Assembly: GCA_963930775.1 (NCBI GenBank)
Contig: OZ005690.1
Span: forward strand, 3,766,225 to 3,830,224
From: Cliona cf. orientalis
Lineage: Eukaryota > Porifera > Demospongiae > Clionaida > Clionaidae
DNA length: 64,000 nt
Reading direction: 5' to 3'
Position numbers and translations under genes: made by a program. Below are positions 54,748-64,000 of the stretch, piece after piece (position 1 is the first letter of the stretch; every line of letters begins with the position of its first letter). The notes under the pieces were generated by a model. The model saw nothing but the letters and a program-made list of their open reading frames with translations. It made no database searches and was not told the DNA's origin.

Positions 54748-55527
54748 TCAGTATATTGGCTTGACAAACATTGCGTGAATGTGATTTATAGGCTCGGATG
54801 GAGTGACTGGACCGTTTCCATACTCTCTTTTTATTTCTTGAAATTTTTCTTGATCAAATTCTGCTGGATCGAATTCTCCTTGGAACCATCCGTACATGGC
54901 ATCTATGTACTGGTCCAAATTGTTCCATTTCGGATAATCTGGTTGTATTGTCATAGACGTTTGTATGAATCCTGCTGCAGATACAAATCTTTCGTATTCG
55001 CTTGCCTCCAAGTGCATTAGTTTCTCTTTAAAAATTCGATCGAGAAAGTTAGGCCCCACCAGTTTGTTGAATACTTCTTTCCCAATTTCAGGAACTGGAA
55101 AGTCACCATCGGATGTTGTGAATGCAAAGCAACCTCCTGGGCGGAGATTCTCGTAAATCCTTTCCAAAGCGACTTTCTTATCTGTGATCCAATGAATCAC
55201 GATGTTGCAGAATATGAGATCGTACTGTCCTTGTGGAAATGTCTGGTCATCAGCTTGTATGTACGTAATATTGCTGGCTGAGTGGTTCTCTCTTGCAATC
55301 TTGAGTCTTTCTCCATCAGGGTCTACAGCCACCACCTTCCCCTCTGGTCCAACTCGCTCTGACAGCACTTTTGTGAGGTAGCCAGTCCCACATCCCAGGT
55401 CGAGAACAGTGGCATCCTTTTTCACATTTAGCATATTGATCATCCTTAATCCAACTCCTTGCTGATTTTTGCTTCCAGCTTCGTAGCTGGCTGCTTGCGA
55501 ATGATATCGTACTGTGCTGTTTGACAT
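54748..55527 (-). CDS. Class I SAM-dependent methyltransferase, copy 10 (MSNST type)
   Basis: 259 residues from the ATG at 55527. All motifs intact (LDLGCGTGYL, VVAVDPDGER, IQADD, YDLIFCNIVIHWI, LRPGGCFAFTT, MYGWFQGEFDP) and the C-terminus is FVKPIY as in copy 4. MLNVKKDATV shares D with copy 7, so it is probably closest to copy 7 in its 5' half. It lies beyond the UGT and TRIM relic, about 11 kb from the nearest array member. Confidence 0.85.
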   Translation of the reverse strand: MSNSTVRYHSQAASYEAGSKNQQGVGLRMINMLNVKKDATVLDLGCGTGYLTKVLSERVGPEGKVVAVDPDGERLKIARENHSASNITYIQADDQTFPQGQYDLIFCNIVIHWITDKKVALERIYENLRPGGCFAFTTSDGDFPVPEIGKEVFNKLVGPNFLDRIFKEKLMHLEASEYERFVSAAGFIQTSMTIQPDYPKWNNLDQYIDAMYGWFQGEFDPAEFDQEKFQEIKREYGNGPVTPSEPINHIHAMFVKPIY

Positions 55528-55996
55528 CTTCTTCTCTTTCTCTTCTTTTGTCTGATTATTCACTTTTTCGAATTCGTTGAATGAATGCTAACTGTGGTCT
55601 ACTTTGCTGCTTTTATCTAGAACCGTTTTAGATGTGAGCACTTCGGGGAATTCAAAATTGGAATTGGGAATTGACAAATACTAATTGATAATTTTCTGCA
55701 TGCTTGCAAATGCTAGCCTACAACTTCCAGGATTCAGCTGTATAAACATGAACATATCCTGTAAATTAATCCATAATACAATATATGATTGCATGCAACA
55801 AAGTTATATGAATTAAAGTAACAGTTATTCTCAGACTGCCACTCTTAATTGAAATATTAATGCTTGGCCCACTCATTCTCATGAACTTCTCCATTGAAAT
55901 CACCCATTTGTCAACAACGTATGCTAAGTTATTGATATGCAAATTTATATGAATAAAAATGGGCGTATTAGCGAGGTTGCATGCATGAAAGTTCTA
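55528..55996. repeat. 5' flank of copy 10
   Basis: Same leader and AGATAAAAG box as other MSNST-type genes; aligns best with 40404-40683 and 37690-38150. Confidence 0.55.
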
Positions 55997-56168
55997 TAGC
56001 TTAACAAGGATGGGCACACACACTCTCATCACCCCATCTACATCCTAAAGCTAGCTGGAAGAGAAAAAATCCGGGCAGCCACCGGGAATCGAACCCAGGG
56101 CCACTGGCTTGAGCCACCAGCGCTCTACCACTGAGCTACGACCACCCTTAGGCACCCGAACTCCCCCC
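55997..56168 (-). mobile_element. tRNA-derived SINE-like insertion
   Basis: About 170 bp present here but absent at the paralogous sites near 38150 and 41310 (gcatgcatgcttatgattcc runs through). catg occurs at both junctions. On the minus strand it has about 20 nt of leader, the tRNA-like head (56073-56147), a T-run directly after it, and a unique tail. Confidence 0.6.
56073..56147 (-). tRNA. tRNA-like sequence, probably a SINE head or pseudo-tRNA
   Basis: On the minus strand 75 nt with an A box (TAGCTCAGTGGTAGAGC), a B box (GGTTCGATTCC), a T stem CTGGG/CCCGG and an anticodon stem CTGGT/GCCAG. The loop would be GGCTCAA, giving CTC as anticodon, but position 33 is G, not the invariant U. The acceptor stem is pairable only with several G-T pairs and can extend to 9 bp. 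These points argue against a working tRNA and for a Pol III promoter unit in a SINE. A TTTTTT follows within 5 nt of the 3' end. Confidence 0.5.
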
Positions 56169-57189
56169 CATGCTTATGATTCCTGATAGAAACACTATAT
56201 ACCCTCAAATTATTGGCTCTTCCAACCGGATCTTGAAATGTAATCTCCACTCATGTATTTCAAGGAAATGTATACTATAACAATGTATGTACACATTGTT
56301 ATAAAACTGATTCAATTTCCTGTGCAGTATGTTTTTCACATACATTATTTACTCATTAGTAGTGAATCCTATTCCATATGAACTTACTCCATATATACTT
56401 ATCCTGAAATGCCAATCCTGCACTTCTAATATACTATAAAATATTATTATAGAAGTACAGGATACAATGGTGCCACCATCAATATCCTTGTGTACTCGGA
56501 TCAGTTTTACAGAAGTATGATCATGCAGGGGGAATCTGGTAAACAGGATTAATTCTATAGCTAAAAGGAATTTGGACTATGCTGAAATGAAATACTATGA
56601 TCGATTGTGCAAAAGTCCCAGCTCGTTACTTAGCTATAGGTCTGAGGGCATCAAGCTGCCTGCTTGCAGTCATGAAATAGCTGGGTCGGGCTGGGCACAA
56701 GGCGGTCAGAGTCTAAACAATGCACATGAGATTGGATTACACACATTTGCAATTGGCCAACATAACAAACCACATGTTGTCATTCATGACCTACAAAATC
56801 AAGTCAACGAAAGCCTATATCAACCCTAGAATCATCATATCTCCTGAATGAAACTTAATCATCCACGTTTACATATACCGTAGTTACAACGCATGATCCA
56901 ATTTAACACATGTCAAGAAATTAGCATTAATTTTCATAACGTTTACACAACATGGAGGATTGACGACCTTTACCAGAAACATGCGTTTTTCAACATTGAA
57001 TATAATTTTTTTTCCGTGCATTCTATTAGATTAAGTGTGATATACAAAGGGAGTAACATACTTCTGAGGCTTGTCGTAAATTTCCAGTATGCTCATTCAA
57101 TCACTTCTGATTTAGCTCATATGCGGGCAAAATAGGGGGCACCTGTACGTAATGCGAAATCATGTGAAGTCTTGATGGATATGTCGTGA
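56169..57189. other. Rest of the copy 10 upstream unit, then unique DNA
   Basis: Up to about 56830 it follows the order of 31190-31900 and 41500-42080. After that no repeat or gene is recognised. Confidence 0.45.
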
Positions 57190-58259
57190 AAAACTTGACC
57201 ACATCCCCAATAGCTGCATAGTTCTAATGGTGCGTATGGTAAAGGTCGTCAATATAGTATGTACACTATCTACATACCTCATCGATACACTGGTATCTCA
57301 GTCACAGAGATGAAGTCTGAAATCTACTCTCAAGCTCAATAGTGAGACGTTTCGACACTTGTCGGAGAAATTAGCACTTAGCTTTTAGTGTAATCGCTAG
57401 ATACAGGCGTCAGATACTCCACATGCTTACCGATTTTCAAGTCTCAGAAAGGCTACATTGAGGCCCTGAACTTACAATTATCTCATAGATTACACCATAG
57501 GTTTCATCATAATTACACCATAAATCACGTCATAATCACAAAAACGTAAATTGCTACTGGGAGTCTAGATGTATACTCCATGGTGCTTGATTTTCCCCTC
57601 TGGTCCAACTCGCTCTGACAGCACTTTTGTGAGATAGCCAGTCCCACATCCTAGGTCGAGAATGTCACATCAATGAACAGTGCATGATATGCATCATTTA
57701 CCCCTTGCGCATGTACAATGTCATGGGTTTAAACAAGGCACAAAATTATACTAAGTGACATCTTACGTTCTCACCTTTCTTCATTTCATTTGCTAGATGT
57801 ACCCTATTTGGCTACCCATTATTATGTAGTATCGCAGCTTGAATACCTTCATTTCTGTTTTAACTCACATCACGAAGTGCTTTGTAAATAACTATTAGCT
57901 TCAATTTAAACTTTGGTTAGTTTAAATGTGTAGTACCGTGTTCTATAACTGCTGATTGCCTGCTAATAGTCACCAGTTGCGGTCATAATTACATGTGCTG
58001 TATATAGAGCATGCACACTGCGTAACATGCTGCAATCAGCCTGAAGCTCGGTAGCTGTAAGGTTATCGAGTTCATCTCCTGTGATTGAAGCATAGAAACT
58101 TATCACTATCGAAGTTGAGAGTCAGTCTCACATTCCATCTCTGCGATTGAGGCGCCAGCATCGATGTGGTTTATAGAGTGTGTACACACACTAAATTGAC
58201 AACCTTTACCATATTATGCACCATGATAACTATGCAGCTACTGGGGACGTGGTCAATTT
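57190..58259. mobile_element. Inverted-repeat element carrying a methyltransferase core fragment
   Basis: Left arm about 57190-57360, right arm about 58083-58259; the outer ends read aacttgaccacatccccaat and, inverted, aattgaccacgtccccagta. The arms match imperfectly over 170 bp or more. Between them is about 720 bp that includes the gene fragment at 57591-57662. A second, broken member is at 10787-11680. No transposase and no clear target duplication. Confidence 0.6.
57591..57662 (-). pseudogene. Methyltransferase core fragment (motif I to GPEGK)
   Basis: 72 bp with two mismatches to the common core; encodes the LDLGCGTGYLTKVLSERV to GPEGK part with one early change. Both ends stop abruptly in unrelated DNA. 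Confidence 0.75.
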
Positions 58260-58335
58260 AATACTATTTTACAGATTCAGAGCCATCTTATTCATATCAG
58301 GATGGCAGAAATTTCTGCTACCAAAATTATTCATG

Positions 58336-59100
58336 TCATTTTATGAGAAGTACATAGAGATACGTGCGACTCATTATTAGGGCTGGGCCATCTTTCTGTT
58401 CACACTCCTCTCGGATCTGTCTGAAAACATCTTCGTCAATATTTGAAAAGTCCACTGCACCCTGTAGCCATCCCTTGGCCGTATCAATGACATCATCCAG
58501 TGTGTCCCACACTGTTTCACGAGTTTCTGTCTCGGTCACTATCTTAGAGTACCCACACTCTGAAAATAAAGCTTTGTACTCGTCCGGACTCAAATATTTC
58601 ATTGCGCTGCTTAAAATCTTATGAAAAACTCCTGGTCCTAAGAGTTTATCCATCAGTTGATACTCTTCTCCGCATCCTTCGTCACTTTTCTCTATGTCGG
58701 TTGAGAATATAAAATGGCCTCCTGGTTTTAGATTGTCATAGACTCGTTTCAAGGTAGCCCTTTGGTCTGGAATCCAGTGGATTACTTGGTTAGCAAATAC
58801 AAGGTTGTATTGTCCTGGTGGAAATGTCTGGTCATCAGCTTGGATGTATGTAATATTGCTGGCTGAATGGTTCTCTCTTGCAATCTTGAGTCTTTCTCCA
58901 TCAGGGTCTACAACCACCACCTTCCCCTCTGGTCCAACTCGCTCTGACAGCACTTTTGTGAGGTAGCCAGTCCCACATCCCAGGTCAAGAACAGTGGCAC
59001 CCTTGTCTATTGTTACCATTTCCATTAGCTTTATCCCTAAATCTTGCTGTAATTCACTCCTCTTTGCATAGCTAGCTGCCTCTCCTTCAGATACTGCCAT
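58336..59100 (-). CDS. Class I SAM-dependent methyltransferase, copy 11 (divergent)
   Basis: 254 residues from ATG. The N-terminus (MAVSEGEAASYAKRSELQ) and everything after QADDQTFPPGQY are very different from the other copies: YNLVFANQVIHWI, LKPGGHFIFST, then an unrelated-looking C-terminus with DTAKGWLQGAVDF in place of MYGWFQGEFDP. In contrast, 58852-59004 differs from copy 1 at only about three of 153 bases. All SAM-binding residues are present (VVVVDPDGER). I infer a different substrate and a core overwritten by gene conversion. Confidence 0.85.
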   Translation of the reverse strand: MAVSEGEAASYAKRSELQQDLGIKLMEMVTIDKGATVLDLGCGTGYLTKVLSERVGPEGKVVVVDPDGERLKIARENHSASNITYIQADDQTFPPGQYNLVFANQVIHWIPDQRATLKRVYDNLKPGGHFIFSTDIEKSDEGCGEEYQLMDKLLGPGVFHKILSSAMKYLSPDEYKALFSECGYSKIVTETETRETVWDTLDDVIDTAKGWLQGAVDFSNIDEDVFRQIREECEQKDGPALIMSRTYLYVLLIK

Positions 59101-59779
59101 GACTTGAACTGTATGTGCATGTGACCCTGACCAAAGTTATGTAACAGTATCCACAGACCACTAATGAAATAAGTCGTGCCATCATGTGATGCTACCTAAT
59201 CTATAGCATGTGTTGTGTAGACTGGCTATACCTGAATAGTCTACTAACAGTGACTGCCTGTACATCCATAGATATTGTTAGTATGATTTTGCCCAAGTCG
59301 GATTATATGTAGCAATTGTTTCTGTCTATCTGTTTGTCTGTCAGCATCATGAAAAATTACCAAACCTGCATCTGAGCAACTCATAAGCATAACAGATCTA
59401 CCGAAATCGTTCAAAAACTGGCTTCATTACGTTTGAAATCATTTGATAAAGAACATGAATATCGTAAACACTTATTGGCCATGCCCTATCATCCGTACCT
59501 GGGAGCAAATTATGTAGGTAAAGGTTATTAATAAGCACATGCATGCATACTTCATCGTTTATGCAGATAGATGCACACACAGCATGCGGGGTACTGTGTG
59601 CTCTAAAGAGCTCTACTTTTTATCCCATCCCTTTACTTAATTGTGTTTGTCTCCCCCAAGACAGAAAGCCAAGGTGTGGGGCTTGGCAATATGCTGAGGC
59701 TCATGCCATTGCGCCATGACGGTTCTGCACCCCAGTGCTTTCATATTATTACTTTTTTGCATACAATATATTGTGCAGT
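59101..59779. other. Intergenic, no gene seen
   Basis: Near 59700-59745 it repeats a motif from 44226 and 44829 (gcaccccagtgctttcat-like). Otherwise unique. Confidence 0.4.
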
Positions 59780-60547
59780 TTAATACTCTGATTTGGTAAG
59801 TATAGCATAAATAACTTGTATAGGCTCGGACAATGTGACTGGACCAGATCCATACTCTCTCTTTATTTCTTGATATGCTTCTTGATCAAACTCTGCTGTA
59901 TTGAATTCTCCTTGGAACCATCCATGCATGGCATCTATGTATTTGTCCAAGTTATCCCATTTGGGATTGTTTTGTACTAGTGTCAGTGACGTTTGCTTGA
60001 ATCCTACATCAGTAGCGATTTTTTCATATTCGTTTGCCTTCAATTGCATTATTCTTTCTTTAAAGATCCAATCAAGAAAGTTTGGGCCCACCAATTTATT
60101 GAATACTTTTTTCCCTATTTCGGCGACTGGAAGGACACCATCTGATGTTGTGAATGCAAAGCAACCTCCTGGGCACAGATTTTTGTGAATCCTTTTCATG
60201 GCAGCTTTCTTATCTCTGATCCAATGAATCACAATATTGCAGAATATGATATCATACTGTTGTGGTGGAAATGTCTGATCATCAGCTTGGATGTATTCAA
60301 TGTTGCTGGCTGAATGATTCTCTCTTGCAATCTTGAGTCTTTCTCCATCAGGGTCTACAGCCACCACCTTCCCCTCTGGTCCAACTCGATCTGACAGCAC
60401 TTTTGTGAGGTAGCCAGTCCCACATCCCAGATCAAGAACAGTGGCACCCTTCTCCACATTTAGCATGTCTATCATCCTCATTCCAATACTTTGCTGTGGT
60501 TTGCTTCCTTTATGATAGCTGGCGGCTTGTGTAGTACTAGATGACAT
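59780..60547 (-). CDS. Class I SAM-dependent methyltransferase, copy 12 (MSSSTTQ type)
   Basis: 255 residues from ATG. Motifs intact (LDLGCGTGYL, VVAVDPDGER, IQADD, YDIIFCNIVIHWI, LCPGGCFAFTT, MHGWFQGEF). LSDRVGPEGK has Asp for Glu. N-terminus like copy 5, C-terminus intermediate between the two main groups. Just upstream lies a fragment of a copy-13-like gene. Confidence 0.85.
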   Translation of the reverse strand: MSSSTTQAASYHKGSKPQQSIGMRMIDMLNVEKGATVLDLGCGTGYLTKVLSDRVGPEGKVVAVDPDGERLKIARENHSASNIEYIQADDQTFPPQQYDIIFCNIVIHWIRDKKAAMKRIHKNLCPGGCFAFTTSDGVLPVAEIGKKVFNKLVGPNFLDWIFKERIMQLKANEYEKIATDVGFKQTSLTLVQNNPKWDNLDKYIDAMHGWFQGEFNTAEFDQEAYQEIKREYGSGPVTLSEPIQVIYAILTKSEY

Positions 60548-60584
60548 TGCTCTAGTGCCTTTTGCTATTCTTCAGTGCTTATCA

Positions 60585-60645
60585 TTTCAATCTATCTACC
60601 CAATCTTCTTTGTACTTCAAGGTTTTGTTCCTAGCTAGCTGTGTC
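60585..60645 (-). pseudogene. N-terminal fragment of a copy-13-like methyltransferase
   Basis: acccaatcttctttgtactt and neighbouring bases match 61908-61950 of copy 13 (region AASYERNSEVQRRLGIQ), with several changes. The rest of that gene is gone, replaced by copy 12 and its leader. Confidence 0.6.
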
Positions 60646-61208
60646 CTACATAGTGCCTCGTGGTTCACTCTGTATTTCACATTTTGACTAATTGGCATTC
60701 CCGACCTCTGCATGGTGGGTGTTGGTAGGTAGGCATCATCCTCTTGAGGTCAATTAATGTTTGTTAAAATTATTGTTATCAGTCTGAATAATGAATAACG
60801 TTATCACCTATTGGTGTGGTTAATTAACACTGAAGCCATAGAGATCAAAGATACTTCCATTACCCATAACATTAATATCAGTGGTAAAACACTGTGGGTG
60901 GAAGGCTCAGGATAGGCCACAATAATACCATGGCTGCATGGTGTGATGTTGCTATAGCTGTGTGTTATCGTAATTGCCTATTGTGGTGACAGCATGCTGA
61001 TTACTATAGATAGTCTGTAGCTGATATATAGCTAAATGTATTATTCTAAGCTGTACCATTGTCATTGCCCATTAGCTAAGAGATTCTCCACAGCTGGCCA
61101 TGGCTTTTCTAATAGTTCAGTAGATGACATCAGTGCATATAATCCTCATAAAAATTGAACTCAAGTCACCTATCAGTTTACTAAAATTACAACTTCTGTT
61201 GGATCAAT
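60646..61208. other. Intergenic, no gene seen
   Basis: Partly similar to 61990-62160 (tatttggttatcagtctgaa-like, aagccataaagatcaaagg), i.e. the 5' flank of copy 13 is duplicated in diverged form. Confidence 0.45.
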
Positions 61209-61967
61209 TCATTCGGGCTTGGTGAATATTGCATGAAAGTGGTTTATTGGCTCAGAGAGAGTGACTGGACTGTTTCCATATTTTCTCTTTATTTCTTGAT
61301 ATGTTTCTTGATCAAATTTGGCTGGATCAAATCCTCCTTGAAACCATCCATACATGGCATCTATGTATTCGTCCAAGTTTTTCCATATCGGATATTCTGG
61401 ATGTATTATCATTGATACTTGTATGAAACCTGCATCAGAAGCGAGGCTTTTATATTCACCCATCTTCAAAAGCATGAGTTTCTCTTTAAAAATCCATTCT
61501 ACAAAGTTAGGCCCCACCAGTTTATTAAATACTGTTTTCCCAATTTCAGCGACTGGAAGGACACCATCAGCTGTTGTGAATGCAAAGTAACCTCCTGGGC
61601 GGAGATTCTTGTAAATCCTTTTCATGGCAGCTTTCTTATCCCTGATCCAATGAATCACAGTGTTACAGAATATGACATCGTACTGCCCTGGTGAAAATGT
61701 CTTATCGTCAGCTTGGATGTACTCTATGTTTGGGGAAGAGTACTTCTCTCTTGCAATTTTGAGTCTTTCTCCATCAGGGTCTACAGCCACCACCTTCCCC
61801 TCTGGTCCAACTCGCTCTGACAGCAATTTTGTGAGGTAGCCAGTCCCACATCCCAGGTCGAGAACAGTGGCACCTTTTTCAATACTTATCTGATCTATCA
61901 GTTGTATACCCAATCTTCTCTGTACTTCACTGTTTCGTTCATAACTAGCTGCTTCAGAATCTGACAT
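61209..61967 (-). CDS. Class I SAM-dependent methyltransferase, copy 13
   Basis: 252 residues from ATG (MSDSEAASYERNSEVQRRLG). Motifs intact: LDLGCGTGYLTKLL, VVAVDPDGER, IQADD, YDVIFCNTVIHWI, LRPGGYFAFTT, MYGWFQGGFDP. EKYSSPNIEY differs from the ENHSASNIEY of most copies, so the homogenised tract ends earlier here than in copy 11. N-terminus related to copy 11, C-terminal half related to the main groups. Confidence 0.85.
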   Translation of the reverse strand: MSDSEAASYERNSEVQRRLGIQLIDQISIEKGATVLDLGCGTGYLTKLLSERVGPEGKVVAVDPDGERLKIAREKYSSPNIEYIQADDKTFSPGQYDVIFCNTVIHWIRDKKAAMKRIYKNLRPGGYFAFTTADGVLPVAEIGKTVFNKLVGPNFVEWIFKEKLMLLKMGEYKSLASDAGFIQVSMIIHPEYPIWKNLDEYIDAMYGWFQGGFDPAKFDQETYQEIKRKYGNSPVTLSEPINHFHAIFTKPE

Positions 61968-62179
61968 AGTACCTTGCAGTTAACAGTATACTCTCTGTCT
62001 TACACTTTTGGACTGATGGTTTATTTGACCATTGCATTCTGGTGGCTATGGATACATGCATGTCATGTGATTGAGGTCAATATTTGGTTATCAGTCTGAA
62101 CAATGATATCATGATGACTATTATGTGGTAGAGCTAACTTATAAAGCCATAAAGATCAAAGGTGCTGCTAATAGTTTTT

Positions 62180-62352
62180 TGGCTTGTTGAATATTGCATA
62201 AAGGTGGTTTATAGCTTGAGATAGAGTGATTTGACCATTAAAATTTCCATACCTCCATCTTCATTTCTTCAAATGTTACTTGGTCAGATCAATTTTTCCT
62301 TGGAATTGTTCATACATATGTATGGCTACCATATACTTGTCCGAGTTGTTCT
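62180..62352 (-). pseudogene. Degenerate methyltransferase C-terminal relic
   Basis: Aligns with the last 55 or so codons of MSNST-type genes (ttggcttgttgaatattgca, ggtttata, gagtga, ttccttggaattgttcatac) with many indels. No open frame. Confidence 0.65.
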
Positions 62353-62601
62353 ACCATAGACTCGGGTTGTTCAGCGAATCTTTCTTATACCGTACATGTA
62401 TTGGTAAGTGCATTTCTTTTCATTACCACATAGCTACTTCTGAATCATTCCAGGTTCTAACTCAAATCCGGAAGTATGCTGTAATTAACTTCCTTGGTTA
62501 GGTTAATTGACACTTAAAGGTGTATAGTGCCATAATATGAGGAATAATTATTAAATTTTGATGAATAGCTATATGAGATATTTTGGTGCCAAATGCCATG
62601 A
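62353..62601. other. Intergenic, no gene seen
   Basis: Unique AT-rich DNA. Confidence 0.35.
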
Positions 62602-62852
62602 TAGTGTCCTGCATGCAGGGATGCTTAAACATAACTCATGATTTTGGCCCACATGCATACTAGTTGCCAACTGTCCAATTTTGACCGGGACAGTCCCAAT
62701 ATTTGGCCTCCTGTCCCGGTTTCCAGTTTCAAAAACTTGGCAACTATGCATATATGGACGCTTGCCCGGGATATAACTTCCATTGGTTAGTATTGCAGCT
62801 GCTACATTGAACCTTAAAATGAGCTACATGGTCACTTTCCCGGGTCACTACA
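62602..62852. mobile_element. MITE of the 25727-25869 family with a nested hairpin
   Basis: Starts tagtgtcctgcatgca and ends cccgggtcactaca. An insertion at about 62661-62748 has its own inverted ends (agttgccaactgtcc, and tggcaact at the other side) around paired gaccgggacag and ctgtcccggt. Confidence 0.5.
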
Positions 62853-62885
62853 GTATGTACTATAAATATTAATTATTTGTAAAGT

Positions 62886-62936
62886 TTTAGTACACTGGTT
62901 TGGTAAGTATAGCATAAATATCTTGTACCGGCTCAT
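62886..62936 (-). pseudogene. Last codons of another methyltransferase (relic)
   Basis: actggtttggtaagtatagc, ataaatatcttgta and ggctc match the 3' ends of copies 5, 9 and 12. Breaks off after about 50 bp. Confidence 0.6.
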
Positions 62937-64000
62937 TTAGTGGTTAATATGACTGGCAATAAAAGTATTAATATTATGTCTGCAATTAATTATTGAATAA
63001 CTTAGTTGTTAATTTATGTCTCGTAAAGCTATACACTGATCTTTACATTAGTTGATTGACTAAACCATGAATATTGGATTCCTTAAAGATTTTCCGTTGT
63101 GAAAGTACATAACATACACTATTATATATTGAATTAGTTGTTAATTTATGTCTCAAAGACTGACAGCTAGTGGAGACAATTGATAAAATGACATTTTTAT
63201 GCACGAGTTTCATTAAAATTAATGCGAATCATGTGAGTTAAGTGGCAGTGGCATAAATATTTATTGCACCATACATTAGAAGGCACAAAACATAATGTAA
63301 AATCGCTCAAGTATTTCAGAGGGCCCATTTTGATCAATACACATAATAATTGATTTACTCACATAAAAGATCGCTTTACGATATCTCTGACATGCATGAA
63401 GAGTCTATATTATATAATTATATCAAACGGTCAGCTTCACTTCTCAGAGACCCTATCAAGTGTTCACTTTTTGTTGGCATTGACCATGTGTTTCTGTCTT
63501 ATCCACACTTAGTCTAGTCTAGTTTACATGGAAAAGTGTGATAACTTACACATCTTGCCAGTACGTACGCTCCCCCCGTCCCCGAAACAAATCCCAAACA
63601 GTGGCGTAGCCAGGGGTGCGCCTAGTAGGGCCAGGCCCGACCAACTTTGTTCTAGTAATGCTTACTACTAAGCGTTCATCGTGTTAGCCATTTAATTCTT
63701 AGACTATGAGAATATATAGGGCAGAAATAATCCAGATTGTATATATAGGCTAAAGATTGACATTCAGCAGTGTTAATAGGATAGTACCAGGAGCTGCAAC
63801 AGGAAATTTACTGGTTATATACAGTATTGTATCTAGTACCGCCACCAGGAACAGGATACCAAACAGGAAATTTATAAAATTAATCTGCAATCAGGAGAAT
63901 TCTTAATGAGTTCCTTAGTTCAAAATTTGTGTACGGGAAGTGTGCCCACGGCCAATATTGCAGTATACCACACAACAGGAAACTTGAAATTCAAGGGAGA
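62937..64000. repeat. Inverted copies of repeats from 33.9-34.4 kb and 26.1-26.4 kb
   Basis: 63010-63590 is the reverse complement of about 33950-34440 in diverged form (tgttcactttttgttgg, gacaagtgtttctgtct-like). 63800-64000 is the reverse complement of 26190-26400. At 63599 a terminus cagtggcgtagccagggg suggests another hAT-like element of which only one end is in view. No gene. Confidence 0.55.

Noticed and set aside
56073..56147. Functional tRNA-Glu (CTC)
   Set aside because: U33 is absent, the acceptor stem is weak, and the sequence lies in a recent insertion; a tRNA-derived element is more likely.

Overview
The window reads as nuclear DNA of an early-branching animal, most probably a demosponge. 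It is AT-rich and low in gene density. It has an intron-split exon of a CCAAT-box factor (NF-YA), a TKL-like kinase joined to a coiled coil and the start of a kelch propeller, a TRIM-type RING/B-box relic, an animal-type membrane UDP-glycosyltransferase with an ER-retrieval tail, and many non-autonomous DNA transposons. Kinase-kelch and TRIM expansions are familiar from demosponge genomes; the species assignment is inference and no database was consulted.

The dominant feature is an array of small, single-exon class I SAM-dependent methyltransferases. There are ten full-length ORFs with intact motifs, one full-length ORF lacking the acidic SAM-binding loop, one frameshifted copy, one truncated copy, and five shorter fragments. 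All recognisable genes lie on the minus strand except the copy at 23797-24579. Four sequence groups can be seen: MSSVTTQ-type (copies 1, 2, 5, 9, 12), MSNST-type (copies 4, 6, 7, 8, 10), the plus-strand copy 3, and two divergent genes (copies 11 and 13). About 150 bp encoding the SAM-binding core is almost identical in DNA across genes whose other parts differ greatly, which points to gene conversion limited to that core.

Layout: 1-400 NF-YA exon; 400-6440 two diverged copies of one non-coding duplication, the second carrying two MITEs; 6479-7961 kinase; 1936-3200 and 8445-9600 a duplicated methyltransferase unit; 9.6-23.6 kb no intact gene but many mobile elements, including a 47/44-bp minisatellite and a perfect 2 x 265 bp palindrome flanked by 49-bp direct repeats; 23.8-24.6 kb copy 3; 27-46 kb a composite unit (MSNST-type gene, MSSVTTQ-type gene, UGT remnant) present twice; 47.9-49.6 kb the intact UGT; 51.5-52.2 kb a TRIM pseudogene whose B-box 1 segment is inverted in place; 54.7-62 kb copies 10-13, a tRNA-derived element, and an inverted-repeat element that holds a piece of the methyltransferase core; 62-64 kb methyltransferase relics and inverted copies of repeats seen near 26 and 34 kb.

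If the clustering is functional, methyltransferases and a UGT side by side suggest small-molecule tailoring or detoxification (methyl and sugar conjugation). The substrates are unknown and this is inference. The clearest directly visible results are the core-restricted homogenisation, the capture and scattering of methyltransferase fragments, the internal TRIM inversion, and several transposon insertions whose empty sites survive in paralogous copies inside the window.
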